DNA of 64,000 bases from positions 124,001 through 188,000 of the forward strand of contig CAWCGF010000039.1 of the NCBI GenBank assembly GCA_963794955.1. Direction: 5' to 3'. This document shows positions 39,655 through 48,047 of this stretch, one piece after another. How positions within the stretch are numbered: position 1 is the first letter of the stretch; every line of letters starts with the position of its first letter. A program made the translations under genes and the position numbers. The stretch comes from JAFDVL01 sp963794955. GTDB taxonomy: Bacteria; Acidobacteriota; Blastocatellia; RBC074. The notes under the pieces are model-generated. The model was not told the origin of the DNA. It did not search any database and was given only the letters and a program-made list of their open reading frames with translations.

Positions 39655-40677
39655 TTACGGTGCGATGGTCGCTGCGATGCGGCGCGGGTCCAGACGCCAG
39701 ACGTTGCCAGCGCGGATATTTGAGAGCCAAACCGAGCCGAGGCCGACCCGGATGGCATCGCCGCCTTCGCCCGCGAATTGCTGGACGACTTTGCCCGAAG
39801 CCGGGTTTATGCGGGAGACTGGAAATTCAAACGAGGTCACCCAAACTGAACCTTCGCCAAAGGCGATTTCCCCCCCTGAGCCAGGCACACCGACTTCGAT
39901 AGTTGCCACGACCATGTTGGTCTTGGGATCAACTTTCGAGACATCGCCATTCGTCTGATTCAGTGTCCAGACAAACCCGCCGCCAATGGTGAGGAAGCGC
40001 GGCGCTTTGCCAACTGGAATCGTCTCGATGATCAGGTTCGTGTCCGGGTTGATGCGCGTCAGCACATGGGTTTCAGTGCCTGTGACCCAAATCGCCCCTT
40101 CGCCAAACGCGACCGTGAAGGAGCCGGGCGACACCTGAATTTCCGCAACGACCTTATTCGTCGCCGGATCAAGCCGCGCCAGCGTGCCTTTCTTGTCAGT
40201 CATGAGCCAGATACTGCCCGCAGCGACCGCCAAGCCGCCTTCAGAACCAGCAATGCCAATCGGGATAGTGGCGGTCACTTTGCCTTCTTTGAGGTCAACA
40301 CGAGCAAGTGCCTGATCGCCGCAGAGCGGAACCCACAAACTGCCGAACCCCACCGCAAGACCGGAGCAGGGTTTGCTGCCAACAGGGATCGTGGCCAGGA
40401 CTTGGCTGGTTTTGGGATCAAGCCGCGCCACCGTATTTTTGGGGTAATTGGAAACCCAGACGGATTCGTCTATGGCCAGCCAGTCCGGTGCACCCGGCAC
40501 TTCGTAAACAGCCTCCGGCTTCAGCGCCGTGATCGGGATACGCACGCCGGGCGTTTTCACACCGGGTCTGGGCGTGGGCGTCGGCCTGGGTTTCGCTGTT
40601 TGTGCAGGCGGCGGTGTTTGCGTCTGAAACGATAGGAGCAACGAGAGCATCAGGAGTATGGGTAGCATGGCGCGCAT
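39655..40677 (-). CDS. Secreted Vgb/YVTN-like seven-bladed propeller protein
   Basis: From the ATG at 40677 the product is about 340 residues: a signal peptide (MLPILLMLSLLLSFQTQ), a Pro/Thr-rich linker (PRPTPTPRPGVKTP), then repeats of about 42 residues with the pattern VGFGSLWVPLCGDQALARVD and VGKAPRFLTIGGGFVWTLNQ. These match the virginiamycin B lyase-like and YVTN-type propeller families. I do not see the catalytic histidine pattern of true Vgb, so an enzymatic role is unsupported; such repeats often form binding or scaffold proteins. A second ATG nine bases later is equally possible. Upstream the next gene is divergent. Confidence 0.8.
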   Translation of the reverse strand: MRAMLPILLMLSLLLSFQTQTPPPAQTAKPRPTPTPRPGVKTPGVRIPITALKPEAVYEVPGAPDWLAIDESVWVSNYPKNTVARLDPKTSQVLATIPVGSKPCSGLAVGFGSLWVPLCGDQALARVDLKEGKVTATIPIGIAGSEGGLAVAAGSIWLMTDKKGTLARLDPATNKVVAEIQVSPGSFTVAFGEGAIWVTGTETHVLTRINPDTNLIIETIPVGKAPRFLTIGGGFVWTLNQTNGDVSKVDPKTNMVVATIEVGVPGSGGEIAFGEGSVWVTSFEFPVSRINPASGKVVQQFAGEGGDAIRVGLGSVWLSNIRAGNVWRLDPRRIAATIAP

Positions 40678-40846
40678 CTTAGCAAAAACCTGACGGAGAG
40701 GAAAATGCCCGTGCTGCGCCAGAACATTGCGCCCTTGTTGCGACTGCACTAAAATCCGCTCGCTGTGGGCTTAACGTAGAGTAATCATTCCGGGTGGGAA
40801 ATCCGATCCTTGAGAAGATTGCCCGTTTTTATCCGTCGGAGCTTCT

Positions 40847-43800
40847 ATGAAATTTCAGCGTTGTTTGCTCAGCCTCGCGCTGCTGGGATTGGTTGCCTGG
40901 ACAGTGCGTCCCCAAAATAAAGATGATTTTTTCGAGACCAAGGTGCGCCCCATTCTCGCCACAGAATGTTTTGCCTGTCACACCGATTCGCAATTCGGCG
41001 GTCTGCGCTTGGATTCCCGCGAAGCAATGCTGCGCGGTGGCAAATCCGGCCCCGTCATCGTGCCGGGCGACCCGGATAAGAGTCTGCTGGTGCTGGCTCT
41101 CAGGCAAACAGGCGAATTGAAAATGCCGCAGGGAGGTAAGCTGCCGCAGCCGCAAATTGACGCGATTGTCGAATGGGTACGCGCGGGCGCGATCTGGCCT
41201 TCCGTCGGTAAAGCTCCCATTGCTGCCAAGGGCGAAGCTGCTATCAGGCCGGAACAGCGTGCGTTCTGGTCATTTCAGCCGTTGCACCCGACGCCTGCGC
41301 CCACGGTGAAAACCCCTAGTTGGTCGAAGAATGACATTGATCGCTTCATTCTGTCTCGGCTGGAAAAAGAAGGACTCGCGCCGGCTGGACTGGCAGATCG
41401 TCGTACCTTGCTGCGGCGTGCGACGCTTGATTTAACGGGCTTGCCACCCACGGCGGAAGAAATTGAGGCCTTCGAGAAGGACAAAGCGCCAGATGCCTTC
41501 GCCAAGGTCGTAGATCGCCTGCTTGCCTCGCCGCAGTACGGCGAACGCTGGGGACGGCTGTGGCTGGATGTGGCGCGCTACGGCGAAGACGACTATCGCA
41601 GCCTTGATCCGATGGGACGCGGGTTTGCGCCGTATCCCCACGCCTATCTGTACCGCGATTGGATAGTCAAAGCCTTCAATGACGATTTGCCTTACGATCA
41701 GTTTGTGCGGGCACAACTGGCGGGCGATTTGCTGGACGAAAAAGTGCGCGTGAAAACGCTGCCCGCGCTCGGCTTTCTGGGGCAGGGGCCGTGGTTCTAC
41801 GACAACGGCGCGGTCGAAATTACACGCGCGGACGAGCGGCACGACCGCGTTGACGTTGTTAGTCGTGGATTTCTCGGCCTGACCGTAGGTTGCGCGCGTT
41901 GCCACGATCACAAATACGATCCGATCCCGACCAAAGACTATTACGCGCTGGCCGGAGTCTTCGCCAGCACGACCTACAAAGAATATCCGCAAGTGCCAAA
42001 CAGCGTCGTCGAGCAATACACCGCGCTTGAAAAGAAGCTGAAGAACAAACAGAAGATGATGGGCGAGTTCATGCAGACCGAAGGCAAACAACTCGCGGAG
42101 AGCCTGTCGCTGCAAGCCTCGAAATACATGCAGGCCGTCTGGCGCGTGCAGGGCGAACCGAAGGAAGCCCTGATTGATGTCATAGAAAAGAACAAACTCG
42201 ATTACGAGTTGATGCAACGCTGGATGCGTTTTCTGGCACGTCCGCCACGGCATTACCCGTTCCTGAAAGACTGGCAGGCAATGATACAAAAAGGCGGGAC
42301 GGCGGTAGAGGCGAAAAAACTAGCCGACGATTTTCAGACGTTGTTGCTGGATGTGCTCGCCGAGCGGAAAGAACTGAATCAGGAGAATGAAATCATCATC
42401 GCCAAATCGCTCCCCGGCACCAAAAAGAAAGAGCCATTGTTCAAGCCGCACGAATTCGTGACCAATGACGATTTCTGTCCTAGTTGCGGCGTTGAGGTGA
42501 AGGCGATGCCAGTGGAGCGCACTAATCTCTGGATGGATGTTTTTGTGCGTGACCTGGATGCGCCGGACTTGCCGGGTGCAGCGCAGAAGTTCCGTCCGGG
42601 ACTGCTGAATTTTATTGGTTGGGGGCTGGAACGGCAGTTGAGCGCGGAACGGCGCGCGTACCTGACCGCGTTGCGCGAGGACATTGAAAACTTCAGGAAG
42701 ACTATGCCCGCGCAATATCCGTACGTGCATGGCGTAGCGGATCGTGAGCAACCGGTGGATTTGCCCGTCAGTTTGCGCGGCAACCCGACCAACCTAGGCG
42801 AAGTGGTGCCCCGGGGTTTTCTGTCGGTGCTCTCGCCGGACAACCGCGAGTGCTTCACCAAAGGCAGCGGCAGGCTGGAACTAGCAGAGACGATCCTGCG
42901 TCAGCCGCTGGCGATGCGCGTCATCGTGAACCGCATCTGGAAAGGGCATTTCGGCACTGGCATTGTAGATACGCCCAGCAATTTTGGGTATAACGGCGAA
43001 CGCCCTATTCATCCCGAACTGCTCGAATATCTGGCCGATTTCTTTAAGCGCAATGGGCTTTCCATCAAGAAGCTGCATCGAGAAATCATGCTCAGTTCCA
43101 CCTACCAACTCAGCAACGAATTCATTCAGGCGAATTATGATAAGGATTCGGCCAATCGGTTTTATTGGCGGGCTAATCGGCGGCGGATGGAGGTTGAGCA
43201 AATCCGTGATTCGCTGCTTGCGGCGGCGGGCGCGCTCGAAAAGAAAATGGGCGGGCCGTCAGAAACGCTAACGCCCCAATCCACACGACGCACGTTGTAC
43301 GGCAAAGTGAGCCGCTACAAACTCGATGACTTTCTGCAACTCTTCGATTTCCCTAGTCCTAACATTTCCGCTGAGCAACGCTACGCGACGAACGTACCGT
43401 TACAACGCCTGTTTTTCATGAACAGCGATTTTGTGCAGCAACAGGCCGAGTTGCTGGTGCAGCGCATCGAAGCCGAACCGACCACAGAGGCACGCATCCA
43501 AAAAGCTTATCGCCTTGTGTTCGGTCGCGCGGCAACTCCCGAAGAAATCAAGCTCGGCCTTGATTATCTGCGCAACGAACCACTGAAGGAGTACGAAGAG
43601 CGAAAGAAAGCGGCAGAGGAAAAAGAGAAAGAAAAAGAGAAGCAAAAAACCGAAAAGAAAGACCCATCGGAGAAGTCGGTGATCGCTCCGCCGAGCGTAA
43701 TGCCGGAGATGCCGGACGCCACGGGGATGGAACCGGGCGGCGCAAATACGATGATGGCTGGCGTGATGCCTGGCCTTGGTTCTGGCAAGAGTGAGGAGAA

Positions 43801-43882
43801 GAAACCGATCCTGCCTGTGACGATCTGGGGACGCTACGTCAAGGTACTGCTCAGTTCGACGGAGTTCACTTTCATCAACTAG
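40847..43882 (+). CDS. Large DUF1549/DUF1553 surface cytochrome c protein with charged C-terminal insert
   Basis: This 1011-residue protein has a signal segment (residues 5-20) and a cytochrome motif CFACHTDS (C41, C44, H45). DUF1549 includes RRATLDLTGLPPTAEEIEAF near residue 190. A second heme-type motif, GCARCHDHKYDPI, lies near residue 349. A helical insert follows with a FCPSCG cysteine pair near residue 545, then DUF1553 with RVIVNRIWKGHFGTGIV. Oddly, the C-terminus has a run of alternating Glu/Lys (about residues 915-945) and a Pro/Met/Gly-rich stretch (about 950-985) before the final VTIWGRYVKVLLSSTEFTF, absent from the sister genes here. The start is six bases after GGAG. The DUF1501 partner gene follows after 59 bases, with a hairpin between. 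Confidence 0.92.
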   Translation: MKFQRCLLSLALLGLVAWTVRPQNKDDFFETKVRPILATECFACHTDSQFGGLRLDSREAMLRGGKSGPVIVPGDPDKSLLVLALRQTGELKMPQGGKLPQPQIDAIVEWVRAGAIWPSVGKAPIAAKGEAAIRPEQRAFWSFQPLHPTPAPTVKTPSWSKNDIDRFILSRLEKEGLAPAGLADRRTLLRRATLDLTGLPPTAEEIEAFEKDKAPDAFAKVVDRLLASPQYGERWGRLWLDVARYGEDDYRSLDPMGRGFAPYPHAYLYRDWIVKAFNDDLPYDQFVRAQLAGDLLDEKVRVKTLPALGFLGQGPWFYDNGAVEITRADERHDRVDVVSRGFLGLTVGCARCHDHKYDPIPTKDYYALAGVFASTTYKEYPQVPNSVVEQYTALEKKLKNKQKMMGEFMQTEGKQLAESLSLQASKYMQAVWRVQGEPKEALIDVIEKNKLDYELMQRWMRFLARPPRHYPFLKDWQAMIQKGGTAVEAKKLADDFQTLLLDVLAERKELNQENEIIIAKSLPGTKKKEPLFKPHEFVTNDDFCPSCGVEVKAMPVERTNLWMDVFVRDLDAPDLPGAAQKFRPGLLNFIGWGLERQLSAERRAYLTALREDIENFRKTMPAQYPYVHGVADREQPVDLPVSLRGNPTNLGEVVPRGFLSVLSPDNRECFTKGSGRLELAETILRQPLAMRVIVNRIWKGHFGTGIVDTPSNFGYNGERPIHPELLEYLADFFKRNGLSIKKLHREIMLSSTYQLSNEFIQANYDKDSANRFYWRANRRRMEVEQIRDSLLAAAGALEKKMGGPSETLTPQSTRRTLYGKVSRYKLDDFLQLFDFPSPNISAEQRYATNVPLQRLFFMNSDFVQQQAELLVQRIEAEPTTEARIQKAYRLVFGRAATPEEIKLGLDYLRNEPLKEYEERKKAAEEKEKEKEKQKTEKKDPSEKSVIAPPSVMPEMPDATGMEPGGANTMMAGVMPGLGSGKSEEKKPILPVTIWGRYVKVLLSSTEFTFIN

Positions 43883-43885
43883 GTC

Positions 43886-43925
43886 GGCGGTTCACGTAGT
43901 AGCAAATTTGCTCACGTGAACCGCC
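43886..43925. repeat. Hairpin between a surface cytochrome gene and its DUF1501 partner
   Basis: The 59-base gap between the two genes contains a nearly perfect 40-base inverted repeat. The left arm (43886-43906) and right arm (43907-43925) pair over about 19 bases with a two-base bulge. No T run follows, so it would form an mRNA hairpin just ahead of the DUF1501 ribosome site (AAGGAAAAACG before the ATG at 43942). Confidence 0.75.
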
Positions 43926-43941
43926 CTGCAAAGGAAAAACG

Positions 43942-45411
43942 ATGACACACAAAGCACCAAAACCACTCACGCGCCGTGAAGCGTTGTGCCGGATGGGCGG
44001 CGGCTTCGGGATGATGGCTTTTGCCGGGATGGTGGGAGAATCGCTGGCGCAGGCGCAAACAGGCACTGCTGCGCTATCGGCTAAATGGCCTAAAGGCGGC
44101 GTGCATCACGCCGCACGCGCGAAACACGTCATCTTCCTATTTATGAACGGCGGGCTTTCGCAGGTAGACAGCTTCGATCCCAAACCGCTGCTCGACAAGT
44201 ATCATGGCCAACCGCTGCCGGGCGGGACGATTGCGACCGAGCGCAAGACAGGCGCGTTGCTGCGCTCGCCCTTCGCCTTTAAGAAGTACGGTCAATGCGG
44301 GATGGAGGTCAGCGAACTATTTCCCCACGTCGGCGCGTGTGCAGACAGCATCTGTTGGGTGCGCTCCGTCCACACGGACATCCCGAATCATGAGCCTTCG
44401 ATGCTGATGATGAATACGGGCTTCAGTCAGGCGGGGCGTCCGTCGCTTGGTTCCTGGCTCACCTTCGGGCTGGGCATTGAGAATAAAAACCTGCCGGGTT
44501 TCGTCGTGCTCTGCCCTGATGTGCCGACCACGGTTGGCCCGCCGCTCTGGAATAGTTCGTTCCTGCCGGCCATTCATCAAGGCACTTTTATCTCTGACAA
44601 GCCGGGCGAAAAGCAAACCGCTGATCTGTTGGTGGAACCAGGCTTCGATCCGCAAAAACTGATTTCTTATATTCATAACCAAAAATTTGCGCTGCCCGAA
44701 CAGCGCCGCGAACTTGATCTGCTCACGCGGCTCAACCGCATGCAGATGGAGCGCGAGAAAACGCCCGACCCGCAACTGGAAGCCACGATCCAGTCTATGG
44801 AAACGGCCTATCGCATGCAGACAGAAGCGCCGGAGGTTTTCGATCTGCGCAAAGAAACGCCTGCCACTCTGAAGCTCTACGGCCCCGGCAGCACCGCGCG
44901 TGGCTGCTTGCTCGCCGTGCGCTTAGTCGCTAAAGGAGTGCGAATGGTGCAGGTGTATTACGCCAAGGGTGATCCCTGGGACGCGCACGGGGATATTCAG
45001 CAGCACCGCAAGAATGCCCTGGACTCCGACCAGCCCTTCGCCGCCGTCATCAAAGACCTCAAAGCGCGTGGCCTGCTGGACGACACACTCGTGGTCTGCG
45101 GTTCTGAATTCGGTCGCACGCCCGTAGTCGAAACGGGCGGCAACGGCGGCATTCAAAATGGCCGCGATCACAATCCCTTTGCCTTCACAATGTGGCTGGC
45201 GGGCGGCGGCGTCAAAGGCGGATTGATTTACGGCGCGACCGATGATTTCGGGTTCAAGGTCGTAGACAAACCGGTTCACGTACACGATATGCACGCGACC
45301 ATTTTGCACCTGATGGGCATTGATCACACCAAGCTCACCTACCGCTACAGTGGCCGCGATTTCCGCCTGACCGATGTCGCCGGCAACGTCGTCCACGACC
45401 TCATTGCCTGA
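43942..45411 (+). CDS. DUF1501 family protein with Tat-like leader
   Basis: The 489-residue product has a leader, TRREALCRMGGGFGMMAFAG, with paired arginines, suggesting Tat export. The body follows the DUF1501 pattern: HVIFLFMNGGLSQVDSFDPK near residue 63, a HEPSMLMMNTGFSQAGRPS segment near residue 150, YYAKGDPWDAHGDI near residue 335 and VVCGSEFGRTPVVETGGNG near residue 390, with DHNPFAF. DUF1501 proteins share the alkaline phosphatase/sulfatase fold, but their activity is unknown. Here, as commonly in this family, the gene follows a DUF1549/DUF1553 gene, which implies a joint role. It ends before a repeat element at 45436. Confidence 0.92.
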   Translation: MTHKAPKPLTRREALCRMGGGFGMMAFAGMVGESLAQAQTGTAALSAKWPKGGVHHAARAKHVIFLFMNGGLSQVDSFDPKPLLDKYHGQPLPGGTIATERKTGALLRSPFAFKKYGQCGMEVSELFPHVGACADSICWVRSVHTDIPNHEPSMLMMNTGFSQAGRPSLGSWLTFGLGIENKNLPGFVVLCPDVPTTVGPPLWNSSFLPAIHQGTFISDKPGEKQTADLLVEPGFDPQKLISYIHNQKFALPEQRRELDLLTRLNRMQMEREKTPDPQLEATIQSMETAYRMQTEAPEVFDLRKETPATLKLYGPGSTARGCLLAVRLVAKGVRMVQVYYAKGDPWDAHGDIQQHRKNALDSDQPFAAVIKDLKARGLLDDTLVVCGSEFGRTPVVETGGNGGIQNGRDHNPFAFTMWLAGGGVKGGLIYGATDDFGFKVVDKPVHVHDMHATILHLMGIDHTKLTYRYSGRDFRLTDVAGNVVHDLIA

Positions 45412-45435
45412 CAGCTAAGCCTGATAGCAAAAACT

Positions 45436-45577
45436 TATACTTTGAACGGTCATAATCAGAACATTTTCAACGCCAAGGGGCCAAGGTTCAAAGAACCGCA
45501 ATAGATTCAGGTGTCACTTTGTCACTTGGCTCCTTGGCGATAAAACCATGGTTCAATTTATGCCCGTTCACGGTATA
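45436..45577. repeat. Small inverted-repeat element, copy 1
   Basis: The left end TATACTTTGAACGGTCA (45436-45452) is mirrored at the right end (45561-45577 read on the other strand: TATACCGTGAACGGGCA). Inside are a second inverted pair, CGCCAAGGGGCCAAG (45471-45485) against CTTGGCTCCTTGGCG (45525-45539), differing at one base. A sequence with similar left end and internal layout occurs at 57842. There is no coding potential, so this looks like a non-autonomous repeat. Confidence 0.7.
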
Positions 45578-45638
45578 GCAAAGTAAAGACTTGACCGGAT
45601 ATGTTTTTCCTCGTCCATGTAATCCCCTTCCAACGGCG

Positions 45639-45749
45639 TTACCTACCGTTGTGGAAAGCGCGGTTGTCGAGCAATTCCAGTAAGGCGTCGCGGTCAAAAA
45701 TCGCTTCTTCCCGTTGCGACTTAGAACTTGGTATTGGTAGATTTTTTTA
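45639..45749 (-). pseudogene. Possible remnant of a histidine phosphotransfer (Hpt) domain gene
   Basis: On the minus strand an open stretch of 36 codons contains EEAIFDRDALLELLDN and ends at a TAA (45639-45641). FDRxALLERL is a common entry to Hpt domains at the ends of hybrid sensor kinases. It sits just downstream of the response regulator gene, so it may be a truncated kinase or fusion partner. The match is short. The rest of this 449-base intergenic stretch (45412-45860) holds only the repeat element. Confidence 0.3.
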
Positions 45750-45860
45750 GCAAGGTAACGCCCAGGGGCTTTGATTATTAGCTATTTGCGCGAGCAAGCT
45801 CAGGATTTCTTCGCACGACGGATTAGTTTGGCGCGGGGTATGCATAATCCGGCTTCTTCC

Positions 45861-46298
45861 TTAAACGTAACTTCTTTGCCGCGCCTCAGAGGCAAGCGGC
45901 GGTGCGAAAGTGACCTGTTCCTGCTCGGCAGTGTAAATCAGTTGTGTAATCGTGGTGGTGATCTCTTCCAAGTCTATGGGTTTTGAGAAAAAGGCTTGCG
46001 CACCCAAACGGATGATTTCTTCTCGATTCGCTGCTCGCGCATCGGCAGAGAAGAGAACGATTGGTGTATTCGGGTCTAGGCGGCGCAGCGCTTGAATGAG
46101 GTCTTTGCCGCGCCCATCCGGGAACCAATCATCGAGCAAATACAAATCAAAGGGTTTCTGCTTCGCCAGGCGCAAGACCCCGCTCTTGGTCTCGGACGTT
46201 GCTACTTCATAGCCTTGCTGTCCTAACCAGAACTCCATTAACTCGAGTGTGCTTTTGTCGTCATCGGCACAAAGAATACGCCGTAGAAAAGGTTGCAT
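45861..46298 (-). CDS. Single-domain response regulator
   Basis: From the ATG at 46298 (GAGAGG upstream) the product is 145 residues, a lone receiver domain. The acidic pocket is DDD at residues 12-14. The likely phosphorylation site is D56 in the DLYLLDDWFPDG segment. The conserved Ser/Thr is S84 in VLFSADA and the lysine is in FFSKPIDLEEI near residue 107. About 25 extra residues follow, with no DNA-binding or enzyme domain. It therefore signals through partner proteins, perhaps a kinase elsewhere in the genome. A Crp-like regulator gene lies 157 bases upstream in the same direction and could share its mRNA. Confidence 0.9.
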   Translation of the reverse strand: MQPFLRRILCADDDKSTLELMEFWLGQQGYEVATSETKSGVLRLAKQKPFDLYLLDDWFPDGRGKDLIQALRRLDPNTPIVLFSADARAANREEIIRLGAQAFFSKPIDLEEITTTITQLIYTAEQEQVTFAPPLASEARQRSYV

Positions 46299-46455
46299 AA
46301 TTGCCTCTCGTTTCTTAATACGGTTTGGATGAATCAAGCCGTGGAGCCAAAAAATGATTAAGTTGGAAAGTTGGAGTTTAGCGCAAATTCAGTGCGTGCG
46401 AAGAGAATTTGGCCTTCTTGCGGGCGTATGTGAAACTAACACATACGCGGTGTCC

Positions 46456-47169
46456 TTAACTCGGCAGCAGCGTCTCTATTGCTTTTTGCACAATGCCGTA
46501 ACATTTACACGCTGCCTTCTCAAGGCCTGCGCGTGCGAGGATGGTAATCTTGCCTCGACTGTATTTGATAATTTCTGCCTCTTGCAACGCGATGGCCGCC
46601 AGCGTCACGCGCGAACGCTCCACACCAAGCATCATTGAGAGAAATTCCTGTTTGAACGCCAGCGTATCGCCTTGCGCGCGGTCGTGCGTCATCAGCAGCC
46701 AGCGTGCCAGACGTTCATCGAGTGAGTGCAGTTGATTACAGGCCGCTGTTTGCGAGACTTGCAGATAGAGTGCTTGCGCGTAGCGCAGTAAAAATTGCTG
46801 CAAAGCGCCGCCCTGCTGAAACTCTTGCTTGAGAATCGAGGCTTCCATCCGCAGTGCGTCACCCGCGATTTGCGCCATAACTTCAAAAGGGGAAATACCA
46901 TTGCCCATAAAGCTGGTGGTCGTCGCCATTCCTTCGTGTCCGACCACGCCGACTTCAATCTTCCGATTATCGAGCACGATGACCAAAGAAAGCATTGCTG
47001 TAGTGGGAAAGTAGACATGCGTGACGGCTTCTCCCTGCATGTAAAGATAGTCTTCCAGCTTCAACGAGACAGGCTCGAGATAGGGCAGCAGGCGTTCATA
47101 TTCTGTTGGGGGCAACGCAGCGAGTAATTGGTTGGTAGGTGATAAAGGCGACAAATTAGCATTCGACAT
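46456..47169 (-). CDS. Crp/Fnr-family transcriptional regulator
   Basis: With the ATG at 47169 (AGGAAGG upstream) the product is 237 residues. Residues about 25-130 form a cyclic nucleotide-binding-type beta roll (LEDYLYMQGEAVTHVYFP and VVGHEGMATTTSFMG). Residues about 155-215 form a winged helix with FKQEFLSMMLGVERSRVTLA as recognition region. It lacks the Fnr cysteine cluster and the usual arginine that binds cAMP phosphate, so its effector is unknown. The extra C-terminal C-x-C (CKC near residue 221) is unusual. Adjacent to a response regulator gene on the same strand. It may regulate the surrounding genes, but no binding sites were identified. Confidence 0.9.
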   Translation of the reverse strand: MSNANLSPLSPTNQLLAALPPTEYERLLPYLEPVSLKLEDYLYMQGEAVTHVYFPTTAMLSLVIVLDNRKIEVGVVGHEGMATTTSFMGNGISPFEVMAQIAGDALRMEASILKQEFQQGGALQQFLLRYAQALYLQVSQTAACNQLHSLDERLARWLLMTHDRAQGDTLAFKQEFLSMMLGVERSRVTLAAIALQEAEIIKYSRGKITILARAGLEKAACKCYGIVQKAIETLLPS

Positions 47170-47405
47170 CAAGGCCCTTCCTAAAGTAACAAGTGCTGGG
47201 GAATAACTAAACGGCACAAGGAAGAGACTGTGTAATGGGGTCCCGATGTCGGCTAGCGGTGAAAACGAACAGAGATAGAAAAATTAAGACCAATACACTC
47301 TAGCACAGCAGAGACCGGATAGATAAGGGGGCGGAGCTTATTCCCTGATAAGTTTTCTCTTCTGCTCTATCGCTTCGATTCTGTTCCGAATTCAAATGGA
47401 GAGTT

Positions 47406-47753
47406 TCATTTGCCTCTTCGAGAAATCTCTGCTGTCGCCTCTTCGGTTTGGCCTCTAATACCATCTTGGTGGACGTTTTCACCGATTGGCTTTCCTTCTG
47501 CGGCTCTTTCTTTGATGACATCTTCAACCCCTTCAATGGCGCGAAGTTTTACTTCTTTAAGCAGAGTATAAGTTTTATTTCGGACCAAATCTATCTCCCG
47601 ATCTGTGACCAATAATTCTAATAGCGGAGTTGAGCGACTATTATCAAAGCCTATCAAAGCCCAGAAATGAAAATTCTGAATGGTCTCGATATTTTGCTGA
47701 AAGTAATAAAAATTCCTTTTGTGCTGTGAAGTGTCCTTCACAAACATACTCAA
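47406..47753 (-). CDS. Hypothetical protein, uncertain
   Basis: A 115-codon frame reads as a plausible protein, including NFHFWALIGFDNSRSTPLLE and a charged C-terminal half (VEDVIKERAAEGKPIGENV). I know no family for it. Another frame overlapping it at 47300-47536 is rich in Lys/Gln/Glu, and a frame upstream also looks protein-like, so an indel may divide one gene. The neighbourhood from 47170 to 48047 is more AT-rich than its surroundings and holds nothing else I can name, apart from an AT-rich 17-base palindrome at 47911-47927. Confidence 0.35.
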   Translation of the reverse strand: MSMFVKDTSQHKRNFYYFQQNIETIQNFHFWALIGFDNSRSTPLLELLVTDREIDLVRNKTYTLLKEVKLRAIEGVEDVIKERAAEGKPIGENVHQDGIRGQTEEATAEISRRGK

Positions 47754-48047
47754 GCCGCAGTAATCTTCCCTCCATCTCGGCTCGCGTTAGCACACCAGCA
47801 GCAGCCTCAAGGGGTGATTCCTTTTTTTGCCCTCTATTAGTGTGGGCAAGCCGTAGTTCTTGGTAAAATCATTCGTCGCTTTTACTTCTTATGTGCTTGT
47901 TATGAAGGGTAAAAATCTGCGATTTTTGTGCAGTCGTTGAAACCCATTTCAAAATCCGTAGTCGCATTGTAAAATCTACGCCTCTTGCATAAAGTGTCCC
48001 TAACGTTCTAAAGAAAATTTCTGAGAGATTTGTGTTGTGGAGGTTGA

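Noticed and set aside
47911..47927. AT-rich palindrome considered as a terminator
   Set aside because: The stem has only A-T-rich pairs with a three-base loop and no strong GC core, so I cannot support it as a terminator.
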